The position numbers and the translations under genes are program-made. DNA of 64,000 bases from Numida meleagris (taxonomy: Eukaryota; Chordata; Aves; Galliformes; Numididae): positions 79,873,575-79,937,574 of the forward strand of contig NC_034412.1 of NCBI RefSeq assembly GCF_002078875.1, read 5' to 3'. Of the stretch, positions 1 to 42,420 are shown piece by piece (positions within the stretch are counted from its first letter, which is position 1; each line of letters opens with the position of its first letter). The notes beneath the pieces were generated by a model. That model was not told the origin of the DNA, did no database searches, and worked only from the letters and a program-made list of their open reading frames with translations.

Positions 1-386
1 GTCAAGATTCTGGTGGGGGGGAGGTGGGCTGCAACACCATGCCACACACCATCCCAGCTGGCCCCCTGATGCACCCACAAAGGACACAGATCAGCCCGCA
101 ACAAGATATGCAGAATGAGGAGAAAAAGTGAGAAATAGCAGAAAAAAATATCAGAAAAGGACGGCAAGGAAGTGCTGCAGGCACTGGAGCAGGTGTGGAA
201 AGGACGACACCAGAGCCAATATCCACACTGCAACTCATGGAGGATGTCTGTTTTGCCCACAACAGTAGCCAGTAAACCATCTTCCTGTTGTTATCAAGAC
301 CCATGAGCTTCTTCATCCTGTCGAGGAATGGAAATGAGAGATTGGCTAGGTGGGCACTTGGCGGCCAGTCAAGGTTAACCATCACA
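1..386 (+). mobile_element. LTR-like remnant of an avian endogenous retrovirus
   Basis: The stretch resembles, from memory, a family of avian LTRs. It has the 'acccatgagcttctt' block near 299, the 'ggtgggcacttggcggcca' block near 348, and a 'caaggttaacc' run just before an LTR-type CA end near 386. A 135-codon minus-strand open frame covers it, but its product resembles no protein I know and I regard it as chance. The upstream end lies outside the window. The family name cannot be assigned without a repeat library. Confidence 0.42.
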
Positions 387-446
387 CCTGCTTGCAAAAT
401 ATATGACACATAATGAAGAAAACCAATTGGTTTGAAAGGAAGAAAT

Positions 447-452
447 TTTAAT
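447..452 (-). promoter_or_regulatory. candidate SMIM20 polyadenylation signal (ATTAAA)
   Basis: Read on the minus strand this is ATTAAA, about 490 bases downstream of the SMIM20 stop codon. I saw no canonical AATAAA on the minus strand between the stop and the LTR remnant, so this is the best candidate for the 3' end. It rests on a hexamer alone. Confidence 0.3.
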
Positions 453-937
453 GCACAAATTCTCGCTTACCATGTTATATTCTGCCTAAGAGAGAGCAAA
501 TCTTCACTGGTCTCTCTCAGTGTAAACTTCTGTCATGTTTTCACAATTAAACCACAGAAAGTAATTTTCAAACTAGGGAGGAAACTACAGTGGTCTGCAT
601 ATTTTAGTCTATTCATAATTTGTTCTACAAATGTTTACAGATTAACCACAAAAATAATTTTTCTTCTCTTTTCTCAAGGAAGTAAATATTTTACTTCTAA
701 ACACAAGAAGCATTCAGCTCTCTAGCAGTCTGTCCATTGTGCCACAGCACCCTGTCAAAACTGGGATACTTTTTCCTCTTGGCTTTCCAACCAGTAGCGC
801 TTGTTTCTCCTCATGTGCCCACACAGCATATTCAGAATTCTTCTCAAGCGACGCCCAAAGGCATACTTCAGTGTAAGAAGAAATAATTGAAGAAGTTCAA
901 TTTCAGTTCTGCCTTGAAATGCACCAGGCTGGCAACA

Positions 938-975
938 TTACTTTCTTCCAAATGGATCAGACCACACTTTTAACC
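938..975 (-). CDS. SMIM20: SMIM20 coding exon 3 (C-terminus and stop)
   Basis: The acceptor is TTTGTAG before 975. The exon completes the Gly codon of PPG and encodes [11 protein letters not shown], then TAA at 940-938. It is too short for a normal ORF scan and was found by matching the conserved SMIM20 tail. The GRK end supplies the glycine for amidation and basic residues for cleavage in the phoenixin model. Confidence 0.92.
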
Positions 976-3900
976 CTACAAATCAAATATGAAAATACCA
1001 GCAGTTCATAACTAGAATTTTAGAAAAAACAATCCCATCTACTATTCCAGACTTGTGGACAAAAAAATATGAATGAATCTCAACAACATTTTCTGCACTG
1101 AGCTCAAAAATCTGCTTAAGCTTGAAAAATATTTACAAAGTCAAACCCATCTTCATCTTAAGCTTCAGAGAGTGGAAAAGTCGATCACACCTGTATGTAA
1201 GGTGTTACAACATTGTTGGAAAAAAAAAAAAAAAAGAATCACACCTTATTTTACACTTTAATTTGTCTGGATTTCACATTCAACTAATGGATCTCATAAA
1301 TTTTCATCAACAACTACATTTACATGAAAAATTTTTACTGAGGAGGACTGGTCATCAAGTACCTGCATCTTGAATAAATGAGACCCAATCTTCTTTATTG
1401 TTTAATAAAAGGCAGATTTTCAAGACTTTTATTTCAGTATAACTTGCCTGCTCCTCTTCAAAATTTCACTGCTCTCTTGGAAAGTCAGTCCTACATTGAT
1501 GATTTAACTGATATGCATAGTAAGGACATGGCATTAATCCTATTGGATTTTCCCCTGCTGTTGCTGTCAGGCTTTTCTAAAAATAGGAGTTAAGTTACCC
1601 TTTAACATATTCAAATACAAACTGTTTCATCAAGACAAGCATTCCGTATCTTTAAATGATAAGTATCAACCTTGCCAGTTCTGTTACATATGAGACAATG
1701 AACTATCAATTATGGTATAATTATACATAAATGAGTAGTATAATTTTCTTCCTCTCACTCTTTCCTACTGCTTCTACTGGTAACAGCAGGTATCAAAAAG
1801 CTATTAGCATTGCACTCAAAATTTTCTTTTGTGTTGTGTATTTCTGCCTCCCATGAGGCTGGAAGGTAATGATAAAATTCCTCACAAATTCTGTTTCAGC
1901 TGACTTGCAAAGCAGCATTTAATAAAACAAGGGTGCAACAAACTATTTTCTACAGCTAGAGCTCAGAACACTCACAGTTCGTTTACTCTGAACTGATGCA
2001 AAAGTTATTTTCTGGTATGCGAAGTATTTAAGAAAGAGGGAAGATAACAGAATCGCTAGAACTTTCTTGGCCAGTTAAGTCAATTTAAAACAGATTTTAT
2101 TAAATCCATAATTTTTAAGTGAAGAATTAGCCTGAGAAAATATTTTCATGGTAAGGATTTTTTTTTAAAAAAATACATGTACTCTTTGAATGTATTCTTC
2201 ACAGCATTTTACTTATATCAATAGAAATATTCAAATATTCCAGTCTTCAAGAAGTCCTTCAAAACAGTACAAACACATGAATCAAGTATACCTGGAGGCT
2301 GGATATTCTCTTGAACAATACCAGCTCGGTTTATTGACTGTTCTCTCTCTGGAAAACAAAACAGAAAGAACAATGTTAATAAAAAGAAAATATCAAAACA
2401 CCTTGACCTCACCGAGTAAATTCTGAACCACACACAGTGCAATTCTGGTGACTATGCAGGTATACAGCCTGAATGTAGCATTCACACTTAGCAGAGAAAC
2501 TAAGTAGCTAGTTTGTTCTGAGAGTTTACAAACTATAAGACAGCTGTCTTAAAGTAATGACTACTTTTTACAAACAATCCTAAAATACCTGTTGTGATCC
2601 CCTAACTTGAGGAACTAGCACTACTTCGAGGAGATAACCCTCACATGCTCAACATAAAACTCCTCAAAGGATTCATTCATTACAGAATTGGTGACCTCCA
2701 CCTTCAGGTCCTGGAAACTGTTGTTCCAGGGAGATTTCATGGCAGCATCCATAAAACCACTGCTTGTAAATTTTTTGAGACTGAATATTAGGGGGATATT
2801 TTCCATACAATGGGCCTATTCCAGGGTTGGTTTGTTACATATGAGACAATGAACTATCAATTACAGTATAATTATATATAAATGTTTTTGAAGATTCAGC
2901 CACTTTCAGGAAGAAAAATGGTTAAAATTGTGTCATTTTACCCTAATAAATGCCACCACCACTTTCCTCTCCGCTTCCTATTAAGTGCTTTGCCACCACA
3001 GTGCTTCGAAGCAGAACATATAAGCTTGACTGTAGCAGCCTCTTGCCCATCCCACTGAACTTTTTAAGCCTTTAAAAAATATTGTCGAGAACCACTCCAG
3101 AGAACTAAAACCCATTCTTGCCCATTGCAGGATTACTATGTGATGATGGTCCAGATGTCTGACTTGGAATAACAGAATTGTTTGAGTTGGAAGTGACCCT
3201 TAAAGGCCATCTAGTCCAACTCCCCCTGTAATAAACAGGGATGCCTACAGCTGGATCAGGTTGCTCAGAGCCCCATCCAGCCTGACCCTTAGTGTCTCCA
3301 GGGGCAGAGCAACCACTTCTCTGGGCAACCTGTTCCAGTGCTTCACTACCCTTACTGTAAAAAACTTCTTCCTTATGTCCAATGTAAGTATCCCCTCTTT
3401 TAGTTTGAAACTATTTCCCCTTGAAAACTGGGACTTCAGACCCAGCTTCCTAAAGCACAGAAATAATGAATGTTTTGCCACAGTTCAAGTCAATGAGGGG
3501 CATGAGCTTCTACAGCAGCTCTGTTGTTACACAGCTTACTCCAAAAATTAAATCCTCTCTACCCTAAAGGGTAAAATTAGTATTTCCACTGTAGTACCAC
3601 AACCACGGAATGCCACGTTCCTATTTAAGCGTCAGGTGAATGCTTGTGCAGCTCTCATACAGCTGATAAGCGTCAAGAAAAGCACACAGGAAATTAATAA
3701 AGGTGCGGTCCGAGGAGAGCTTGAGGCACACGTGATAAATGAAGCCCGGAATCAGGTATTAGAAGGCAAGCGTGACTGTGTGCTAAGTGCACAGTGCCCA
3801 CTTTGTGTGTGCCAAAACAGTGCTTCGGTGCAGCTTCCACCTTCACAAACTTTCCTTCCTTCAGTTATTTTGAATGCTTGCAAGTTAAATTTTACTCCAC

Positions 3901-4418
3901 CGTCAAGGCGAGGCTAAAGTCCCTCCGAGGTGATCAATGACTTGGATGACCCTTTTTGTTTTTCTTCCTAGAAATCTCTTCAGAGTAACCGCGTGCACCC
4001 CTGCGGCCCGCCCAGCGCCTCGTTTGGCCTCACAAAGATTACAGGGGGTGAGATGTGTCACACCCAGACCCTGCCCTGCCGGGCTCGGCAGGCGCAGAGG
4101 CACGGCTCCCGCTGCCCGTCGCTACTGGGGCATCCCAGGGCTTCCCGGTTCATCACCTGAGAACGACCGAGAGTTAGGTACAGCCCCGTCCCAGCCAACA
4201 ACGCAGGGTCACCTTGAGACCAGACCTCTCCGAGCTCCACGTCATTTTCACAGCGGCCCCGGAGCCCTGCAGGCCCTGCCCGCTCCCCTGCCCGGCCCCG
4301 GGCACTCACTGTACTCCTCGGGCAGCAGCAGCGGCCGGAAGTAGATGGGGTAGAAGGCGGCCCCCACCACGGCCACGAAGCCGCCGAAGATGCCGAGCGT
4401 GCGAGACATCCCGGCCAT
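938..4418 (-). CDS. SMIM20: SMIM20 (MITRAC7; phoenixin precursor), complete gene, 3 coding exons
   Basis: Coding exons in transcript order are 4418-4310, 2348-2292 and 975-938. They total 204 nt, giving 67 residues plus TAA, the same length as mammalian SMIM20. The protein starts MAGMSRT, has one hydrophobic segment (about residues 8-28, including [12 protein letters not shown]), then a charged stretch EEYKREQ and a conserved tail ending [15 protein letters not shown]20 is an inner mitochondrial membrane protein that stabilises newly made COX1 during cytochrome c oxidase assembly. Its C-terminus is also the source of the amidated peptide phoenixin. The upstream ATG at 4418 was chosen because it gives the family length; a second in-frame ATG lies at 4409. 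All introns are GT-AG and the frame holds at both junctions. It diverges from SEL1L3 across a CpG island. Confidence 0.93.
976..2291 (-). other. SMIM20 intron 2
   Basis: This 1.3-kb AT-rich intron contains a 15-base A-run near 1210 and the first copy of a 52-bp local duplication (1682-1733). The short open frames here are overlapping chance frames. I see no other gene or recognisable transposon. Confidence 0.7.
1682..1733 (+). repeat. 52-bp direct repeat, copy 1
   Basis: It begins tgttacatatgagacaatga and matches 2833-2884 over 52 bases with three mismatches by eye. The copies are about 1.15 kb apart and flank SMIM20 exon 2. I do not recognise it as part of a named repeat. Confidence 0.8.
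2292..2348 (-). CDS. SMIM20: SMIM20 coding exon 2
   Basis: This 57-nt exon has a TTTTCCAG acceptor and a GTATAC donor. It continues the Lys codon split after TACA in exon 1 and encodes [18 protein letters not shown] plus the first base of a Gly codon. It carries the first part of the phoenixin-20 segment ([11 protein letters not shown]). The match to the vertebrate protein is close, with conservative changes only. Confidence 0.93.
2621..2806 (-). other. unrecognised 61-codon open frame inside SMIM20 intron 1
   Basis: The frame starts [13 protein letters not shown] and ends [12 protein letters not shown]. It has a balanced, protein-like composition, unlike most chance frames in this AT-rich intron. 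It has no recognised domain, no clear splice borders, and a stop shortly upstream of its Met. It could be a decayed processed pseudogene, a transposon fragment or chance. Confidence 0.2.
2833..2884 (+). repeat. 52-bp direct repeat, copy 2
   Basis: Partner of 1682-1733. It differs at the 'tgg'/'cag' site and at one T/C position near the end. The copy abuts the unexplained frame at 2621-2806. Confidence 0.8.
3171..3475 (-). mobile_element. CR1 LINE fragment, 3' end, minus orientation
   Basis: It begins at its 3' end with an 'acagaatt' type CR1 terminal octamer, then 'agtccaactccccctg' and the usual CR1 tail. Read on the minus strand it encodes the decayed C-terminus of CR1 ORF2 ([19 protein letters not shown]). 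It is 5'-truncated, as nearly all CR1 copies are. Confidence 0.9.
3476..4049. other. stretch without recognised feature upstream of the CpG island
   Basis: This stretch lies within SMIM20 intron 1, between the CR1 and the CpG island. A 93-codon plus frame (3636-3917) overlaps it but has no recognisable protein content. I see no known repeat here. Confidence 0.5.
4310..4418 (-). CDS. SMIM20: SMIM20 coding exon 1
   Basis: The ATG at 4418-4416 is followed by AGM and a second in-frame ATG (4409). The exon encodes the membrane segment and ends in TAC A before a consensus GTGAGT donor (4309-4304). It is embedded in the CpG island. Long overlapping frames in other phases here are products of GC-rich sequence. 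Confidence 0.93.
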
Positions 4419-4816
4419 GGCGGCGAGGGGAGGACGCCTCGCGTCCGGGACGGAAGCTCCGCGGCCGCCGCTTCCGGGCGAGACGGGGCCCAGCGGGCGG
4501 CGCGGGGAAGGCGGCGTGCTGCTCACCGAGCTCCGCGGCGCAACGACGGTGCTCGGGCGGACCCTTCCCGCCGAGCGCCAGCGCTCCGCCGCTCTGAGGC
4601 TGCTCGGCCCCTCCGCGGCCGGATGCCGCCCCGGCCCCGCCGCGCCCTCCTCTCCGCACCTGCGGCGGCCGCTCGGGGCGCGGCGCGGCGCGGCGCGGGC
4701 CCCTCCTCCAGGAAGCCGGATCTGCCGCATCCGTGTCGGCGGGGCCGGCCGGGCCGGGCAGCAGCGGGCAGCGCCACGCCGCGGGGCGCCGCCGCCAACT
4801 GAGCCGCCGCGGCAGC

Positions 4817-37348
<32,532 letters not shown>

Positions 37349-38470
37349 GCTGTGGTCTCCTTAAGGCTGACAGTCTATCAGGAATACGGGATATGAACAA
37401 CTACAAATCTATGAACTGGCAACCAAACTTATTAGTAGCATTAATAATACAGCCCAACAACCAAAATTACAGGGAAATCCATAGATCTAATTACAGTAGT
37501 AGAAAACCATTCCTATAATAACTTTAACACTACATACAGGGAGTACAGCTTGTCTTCCTATACCCAACAAATGATCATTGTGTACTTTATTAAAGGACGA
37601 GAAGGAAACAAAGTCTATACCTAACTGATGCAAAAATTCCCCCTGGTTTTGATAAAGCAAACATTTTAGTTGCATATCTAATAACTTACTAGATAAGCTC
37701 AAATGCAGTAAAGGTCACTTTACTGGTCCAATTACTAAAGTTTTCTGAGTTGGAAGCATGGAAGTGTTATGGGAGCGAAACCCAGCCACAACGACTTCCC
37801 AAGTTCCGTGCCATACCAGCCAGGAATTTGGTACCTGTAACAGTTACTTTTTTGACACCTTATATTCCATCCTAATTCTTTGGTGGAGAAAATATTCTCT
37901 TTTGAAAGAAAAACGCTGGGAGGATTTGCAATGCGGTCTTAATGTAGTATTACTACTGGCTAACCTTTGAAATATCCAAGTTTCATGAGCGTCAGCAATT
38001 TCCTAGGAACACAACAATTAATATTTCCTCCACCCAAGAGATATTGATTAGAGAAAGTTGAGTCCTTAATGGATAAATAAAAGAATATTTAAGTGTTAAA
38101 GTGTTACCAGGTGACATGAAGTGAGTGAACAATTCATTTTCTTAAGCTTACATAGGTAACACTCAAAAGGATTTATTTCAGATTCTGCAATACCTCTTAA
38201 AAGATACCTCTTTGAATAACGGTTTGATTAAACATTAGATGGGAAATATAGATAAGACGACTGTGCAAATATCTTGTCTGATTTAAAACTGTGAGGTAAG
38301 TGGCTGTAGGAGAGGTCCAACTTCTAATGCAGATGTACATGCACTTCTGCAAATGTGTTTAGATCACAGACTATTAACTGCATCAATCTATGCATTACCG
38401 AGGGTTAAATCCACTCTCCTTGCACTACATTATTTACGCTTGTAAATAAAAATATTTTTCTAATTCAGCC
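37349..38470 (+). other. probable SEL1L3 3' UTR
   Basis: AT-rich sequence after the stop with no coding frame. Candidate AATAAA signals lie at 38076-38081 and 38445-38450. The distal one (tgtaaataaaaa) followed by a T-rich stretch looks better. The true end needs transcript data. Confidence 0.5.
38445..38450 (+). promoter_or_regulatory. candidate SEL1L3 polyadenylation signal (AATAAA)
   Basis: A canonical hexamer about 1.1 kb after the stop, with a T-rich element and a nine-base T-run within 50 bases downstream. Confidence 0.45.
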
Positions 38471-39081
38471 TTAATGTGAAGGACTTTTTTTTTTTAGATC
38501 ACCTGTCAGGTGAGATTCTTCTATAATATTATCTTACTATTGCAGATGTCCAAGAATATTATCTAGGTGTCTGTTTCCTTAGATTGAAGTGGGACAGTTA
38601 GCCATTACTTTCTTTGAAGAACACAACATTCTCACAGAGCAGACCTGGGAGGGTTTCTGTCATTCAAGAAGTAGGAGTTTTCAGTAGGTAAGGAATGAAT
38701 TAAAAGGAAAAAAGCTTCAAAAAGAGGTGGAAATCTATGTGTTTATACACACACAGCAGTGTCTGTTTCTCCTGCAAAAAAAAATTCAAAAGTGTTCTGA
38801 GTTGCTGCTTTAAGCCAGCTGTTCTATTTAATAAGGAAGGGAGAAAATTCAGATGTTGAAGCTTTTTTCCCCCCCATCTCCAGCTATATAGTGAGGAAAT
38901 GAAGTATACCCTATTACTAGGTTTTTCACTTATTTGAACAAGAACAGCGCAAACAGATATTTGTTGTTGTTCTTATGGTTGTAGATGGAGGTCACGTAAC
39001 AGATTTTGTTATAACTTAGATATAGGCTGATATTCCTTTCTACTAGGTACTTTTAAGTGTTACTAAGGCACTTCACTTTTA

Positions 39082-39262
39082 CAGGGGCTGCTCCAAAAGT
39101 AAGACCTCCTATTTTATGATGCTGGCCCACAACATCAGAGGTATATGTTGGTGGCATGGCAGTAGAGGTTGAAGCTTACCACCAATTCCCATTACATTTT
39201 GTTGCCATGTGACCAATGGCAGCAGAGGGGCAATGTGACAAAATGGAGCCTGACATGGAAGT
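39082..39262 (+). mobile_element. Galluhop (Tc1/mariner) fragment, 5' end
   Basis: It begins CAGGGGCTGCTCCAAAAGTA directly after a TA dinucleotide, the mariner target. It continues with the Galluhop leader (ggcagtagaggttgaa, attacattttgttgcc, ggcagcagaggggca, gcctgacatggaagt). Similarity stops near 39262, with no matching 3' terminal repeat and no transposase frame. It is therefore a truncated, inactive copy. Confidence 0.85.
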
Positions 39263-39629
39263 ACTTTTGTTCTCTTTCTACATCTTCGTCTTTTAATTCA
39301 CTTTATGTTTATGGGAAGGAGGAATGCATGTGGGGGGAATTTCCTCTGTCAAAACTTAATCGACCGGTTCTGTATCTTTCTCCTGCATTTCAAAGTGAAG
39401 GGTCAACAGTCATCTAGTGTTAAACATCATAGTCCAGTAGTCAATGGGGACACATCATGCAGAAAAAGAATCTGCCATAAAACAAGTCTCATCACAGATA
39501 ACTTTTCCCATATGCTTTTAAAGATTGTCTGTGCTTTCCTAGTAGCTCAAGTAAAAATACTATAATTCCTGTAGGAGATGTACTTGCAATGCATAGTCAA
39601 AGTACCAGGACTAATACATACGTGTATGT

Positions 39630-39651
39630 ATATGTGCATATATGCACATAT
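39630..39651. repeat. 22-bp perfect palindrome
   Basis: The 11-base arm atatgtgcata is followed directly by its exact reverse complement, within an AT/GT-rich alternating purine-pyrimidine stretch. It probably arose from a decayed microsatellite. Confidence 0.75.
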
Positions 39652-40994
39652 GACTGAGATGTAGGTGAGAGAAAAAATGCCTCAATAGTTGAAAGAAAAC
39701 TGCAAGTGAAGAAAAAGCAGTCACTGGGGTACAGACATGCTGGAAACATTTCGTTAAAAATGCAAGCTGTGTTGTAACTAATTGCTATGCCAAAAGGCCC
39801 AGTTATTATTTACACTAAAAAACATATCAAGTCTGTGTCTAAAAATAAGACATCCCTCCGTAGTTGTACACAGATTCAAGCATATGAGAATCATAAATAG
39901 AAAAAGGAGTAATGAGTAACCGATATGGGAAGGAAAAGATTAATTACAGTACACGCAGTTTATGCTTACTTTACTGTAAGCATTAGACATCATGTGTTTA
40001 CAAAATCTCACTATAGATTAGATACTCTGAAGCAGTGAAGTTCTGAACAAATTGCACCAATGCTTCTGTGCCCCTTGACTTAAGGGACTTGAGTCTCTGG
40101 GTAAATGTATCAGATACCTACCTTGACACCTTAATAACACGTTAGAAGGAAACTGGCTGCAGCAGGTTATTTTATAACTGTCATCAGTGACCTTTCCTCC
40201 TCTAATGTACCTGCTGACTTTGTTTCTGTCCTCAGATCCCATCCTATGGTACCTGGTTTCACCCCTTGTTTGTCCAGGTCAACCTCTGCCTCCTTGATCA
40301 CTCACCAACCTTCTAGATAGCTCCTAATAGTCAGCAATGCTATTTGTTCCTATCAGTTCCACCTGGTAAATAGCAGAAAGCACAATTTCACTAGCTGAGC
40401 CTAGCATGCACCATTTTATGGCAGTTCGACAAACAAGAAACTGAGAAACCTCAATGGCTTTTTCCATCTATTCATTACATTGTGGCCTTAAGTCACAGAT
40501 TTACACAGAAAGTATCTTTAATTTGCTTCTGAACTTGTACAATCTCTCTGGCTAAATTTGTATTAATACACTAACAAAGTGCAGGCTCCACTCACTACCT
40601 GGCGGTGAAAGAAAGTGGTACAGCATGACCGCAGTTCAACTCTTCTTCAGAATACGGATGCCTCCTGTTCTGCCTGTTCAACAGTCCTGGTCCATAAAAC
40701 CCCCTCAACTTCGTCCTAACACTGTCGATGGGGTTACTGCTTCAACAGTCTGAGATGAGGCTGGGAAGCACAGAGTCAGATAGCACAGATGGCCATGAGC
40801 CAGTGCTTAAGTACGTACTTTATGCCCTGTTGAGATTAATTGTGCAAATGAACTGAGGCTGATGGCCTCTGGTTTAGGCTGTAGGACCCCCTTTTACTCC
40901 CAGAACCTACTGAAATATTAGTCCTGATTTCACCAACCTGACAATCATTTTGTGCCTTCTAGCAGTCCCAATACATTAGTAGCTGCCTTGAAGA

Positions 40995-41035
40995 CTTCAC
41001 AGAACCATTAAAGTTGGAAAAGACCACTAAGAATA
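40995..41035 (-). mobile_element. short CR1 3'-end remnant
   Basis: 'cacagaaccattaaagttgg' followed by 'aaaagaccactaag' matches the usual CR1 3' tail in minus orientation, but only about 40 bases survive. Confidence 0.55.
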
Positions 41036-41512
41036 TTTTATCATCCTATGTGCTAATTTAGTTAGAAAGGGAAAAAAAAAAAATCTAACTCAGCTTATTG
41101 CTAACAAAACCCTTCCCAATGTCATCAATATTTGTACATTGCACCCCAGTATCGTTACCCCAGGAATACTTAGATTCTCCTGTGATGCATTAAAAGCATA
41201 GCAAGGGTATGTTCATAAAATACACTCTCTTTAAGTTACAGTAATTTTATGATCATAACTCTGCCTATTAAAAAAAACTACAGCCCACACACTTGTGGAT
41301 GAAAGCTGAATTTTGGATATCTACCTGCTGCTTTGTGTAGCTGCCTTATATAATTACACAACTCTTTGAAGGGCTGAAGATGGGAGGCTGAATTTAATAA
41401 AGGTCCCTAATGCACATAGGTAAAAATACATGAAATCACTGAAAATATGTAAAGATATATGAATCGATCCTCTCACTGAATCTAGTAAAAGGCTTTTCTT
41501 TAAAATATTTTC

Positions 41513-41779
41513 ACAGAATCACAGGGGTTGGAAGGAAGCTCTGGAGATCCCCTAGTCCAACACCCTGCTATAGCAGGTTCCCTATAGTAGGTTAGGCAGG
41601 AAAGTGTCCAGGTGGGTTTTGAATACCAGAGAAGGAGACTCCACAACTGCTCTGGTTCTAGTGCTCAGTCACCCTCACAGGAAAGAAGTTCTTTCTCACG
41701 TTCATATGGAACATCCTGTTTGTACCTGTTGTCCTGTTGCTGGGCACCACTGAAAAGAGCCTGGCCCCACCCACTTGAC
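41513..41779 (-). mobile_element. CR1 fragment, outer copy part 1 (3' portion), minus orientation
   Basis: It starts with the CR1 3' tail (cacagaatcacaggggttgg) and continues through 'gggcaccactgaaaagagcc'. The same element resumes at 41923 after an inverted insertion. Confidence 0.88.
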
Positions 41780-41922
41780 GTCCCAGTGAGGTGGTGGAGT
41801 CACCATCCCTGGAGGTGTTCAGGAAACACGTAGACATGGCAATGAGGGACATCATTTAGTGACATGGTGCAGTTAGACTTCATGAATTTAGAGGTATTTT
41901 CCAACCTTAATGATTCTGTGAC
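41780..41922 (+). mobile_element. CR1 3' fragment inserted in opposite orientation
   Basis: It reads 'ggtggtggagtcaccatccc' then 'tggaggtgttcagg', ending 'aaccttaatgattctgtg', the plus-strand CR1 tail. It interrupts a minus-strand CR1 that continues on both sides. Very short (about 143 bp), as 5'-truncated CR1 insertions often are. Confidence 0.85.
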
Positions 41923-42420
41923 AGTCACCCTTTAGATATTCATAAGCATTGACAAGATCCCCCCCTTAGTCACCCCAGGTTGAACAGTCCCAGGTCTCTC
42001 AGCTCTTCCTCATAAGGGAGACGCTCCAGGCCCTTAATCATCTTTGTGGTCCTCTGCTGGGCTCTCTCCAGTAGTTCCCTGTCTTTCGTAATCTGGGAAG
42101 CCCTTAACTGGGCACAGCACTCCAGGTGCGGCCTCACCAGGGCAGAATAGAGGGGGGGAGGGGGGGGGGGGGGAAGATCATCAGCCTCAACCTGCTGGCC
42201 ATGCCTTTTTTAATGCACGAGGGCACACTGCTGACTCACAGCCAACCTGTCATCCACCAGGACACCCAGGTCCTCTGAAGAGCTCCCCTCCAACAGGTCA
42301 GCCCCTAACCTGTACTAATGCACATAGTTCTTCCTCCCCAGGTGTAGGACTCCACACTTGCCCTTGCTGAACCTCATAAGGTTCCTCTCTGCCGAACTCT
42401 CCAACCTGTCCCTGTCCAGG
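41923..42420 (-). mobile_element. CR1 fragment, outer copy part 2, minus orientation
   Basis: It resumes at 'caccctttagatattcataa' and runs through 'ggcacagcactccaggtgcg', 'gcctcaaccsgctgg'-type CR1 text (here cctgctgg) and 'aacctcataaggttcc', ending near 'cctgtccagg'. A G-tract expansion interrupts it at 42152. Confidence 0.88.
42152..42173 (+). repeat. G-tract (G7-A-G14)
   Basis: A nearly pure run of G inside the CR1, where the consensus has a short G-run (agagggg). It looks like replication slippage after insertion and could form a quadruplex. Its length may also be an assembly uncertainty. Confidence 0.8.

Larger units (their letters stand above)
2349..4309 (-). other. SMIM20 intron 1
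   Basis: This 1.96-kb intron holds a small unexplained minus-strand frame (2621-2806), the second copy of the 52-bp repeat (2833-2884) and a minus-strand CR1 fragment (3171-3475). From about 3990 towards exon 1 it becomes GC-rich and joins the CpG island. Nothing else is recognised. Confidence 0.7.

Noticed and set aside
3245..3481. 78-codon minus frame
   Set aside because: It is the decayed ORF2 C-terminus of a CR1 element, not a host gene.
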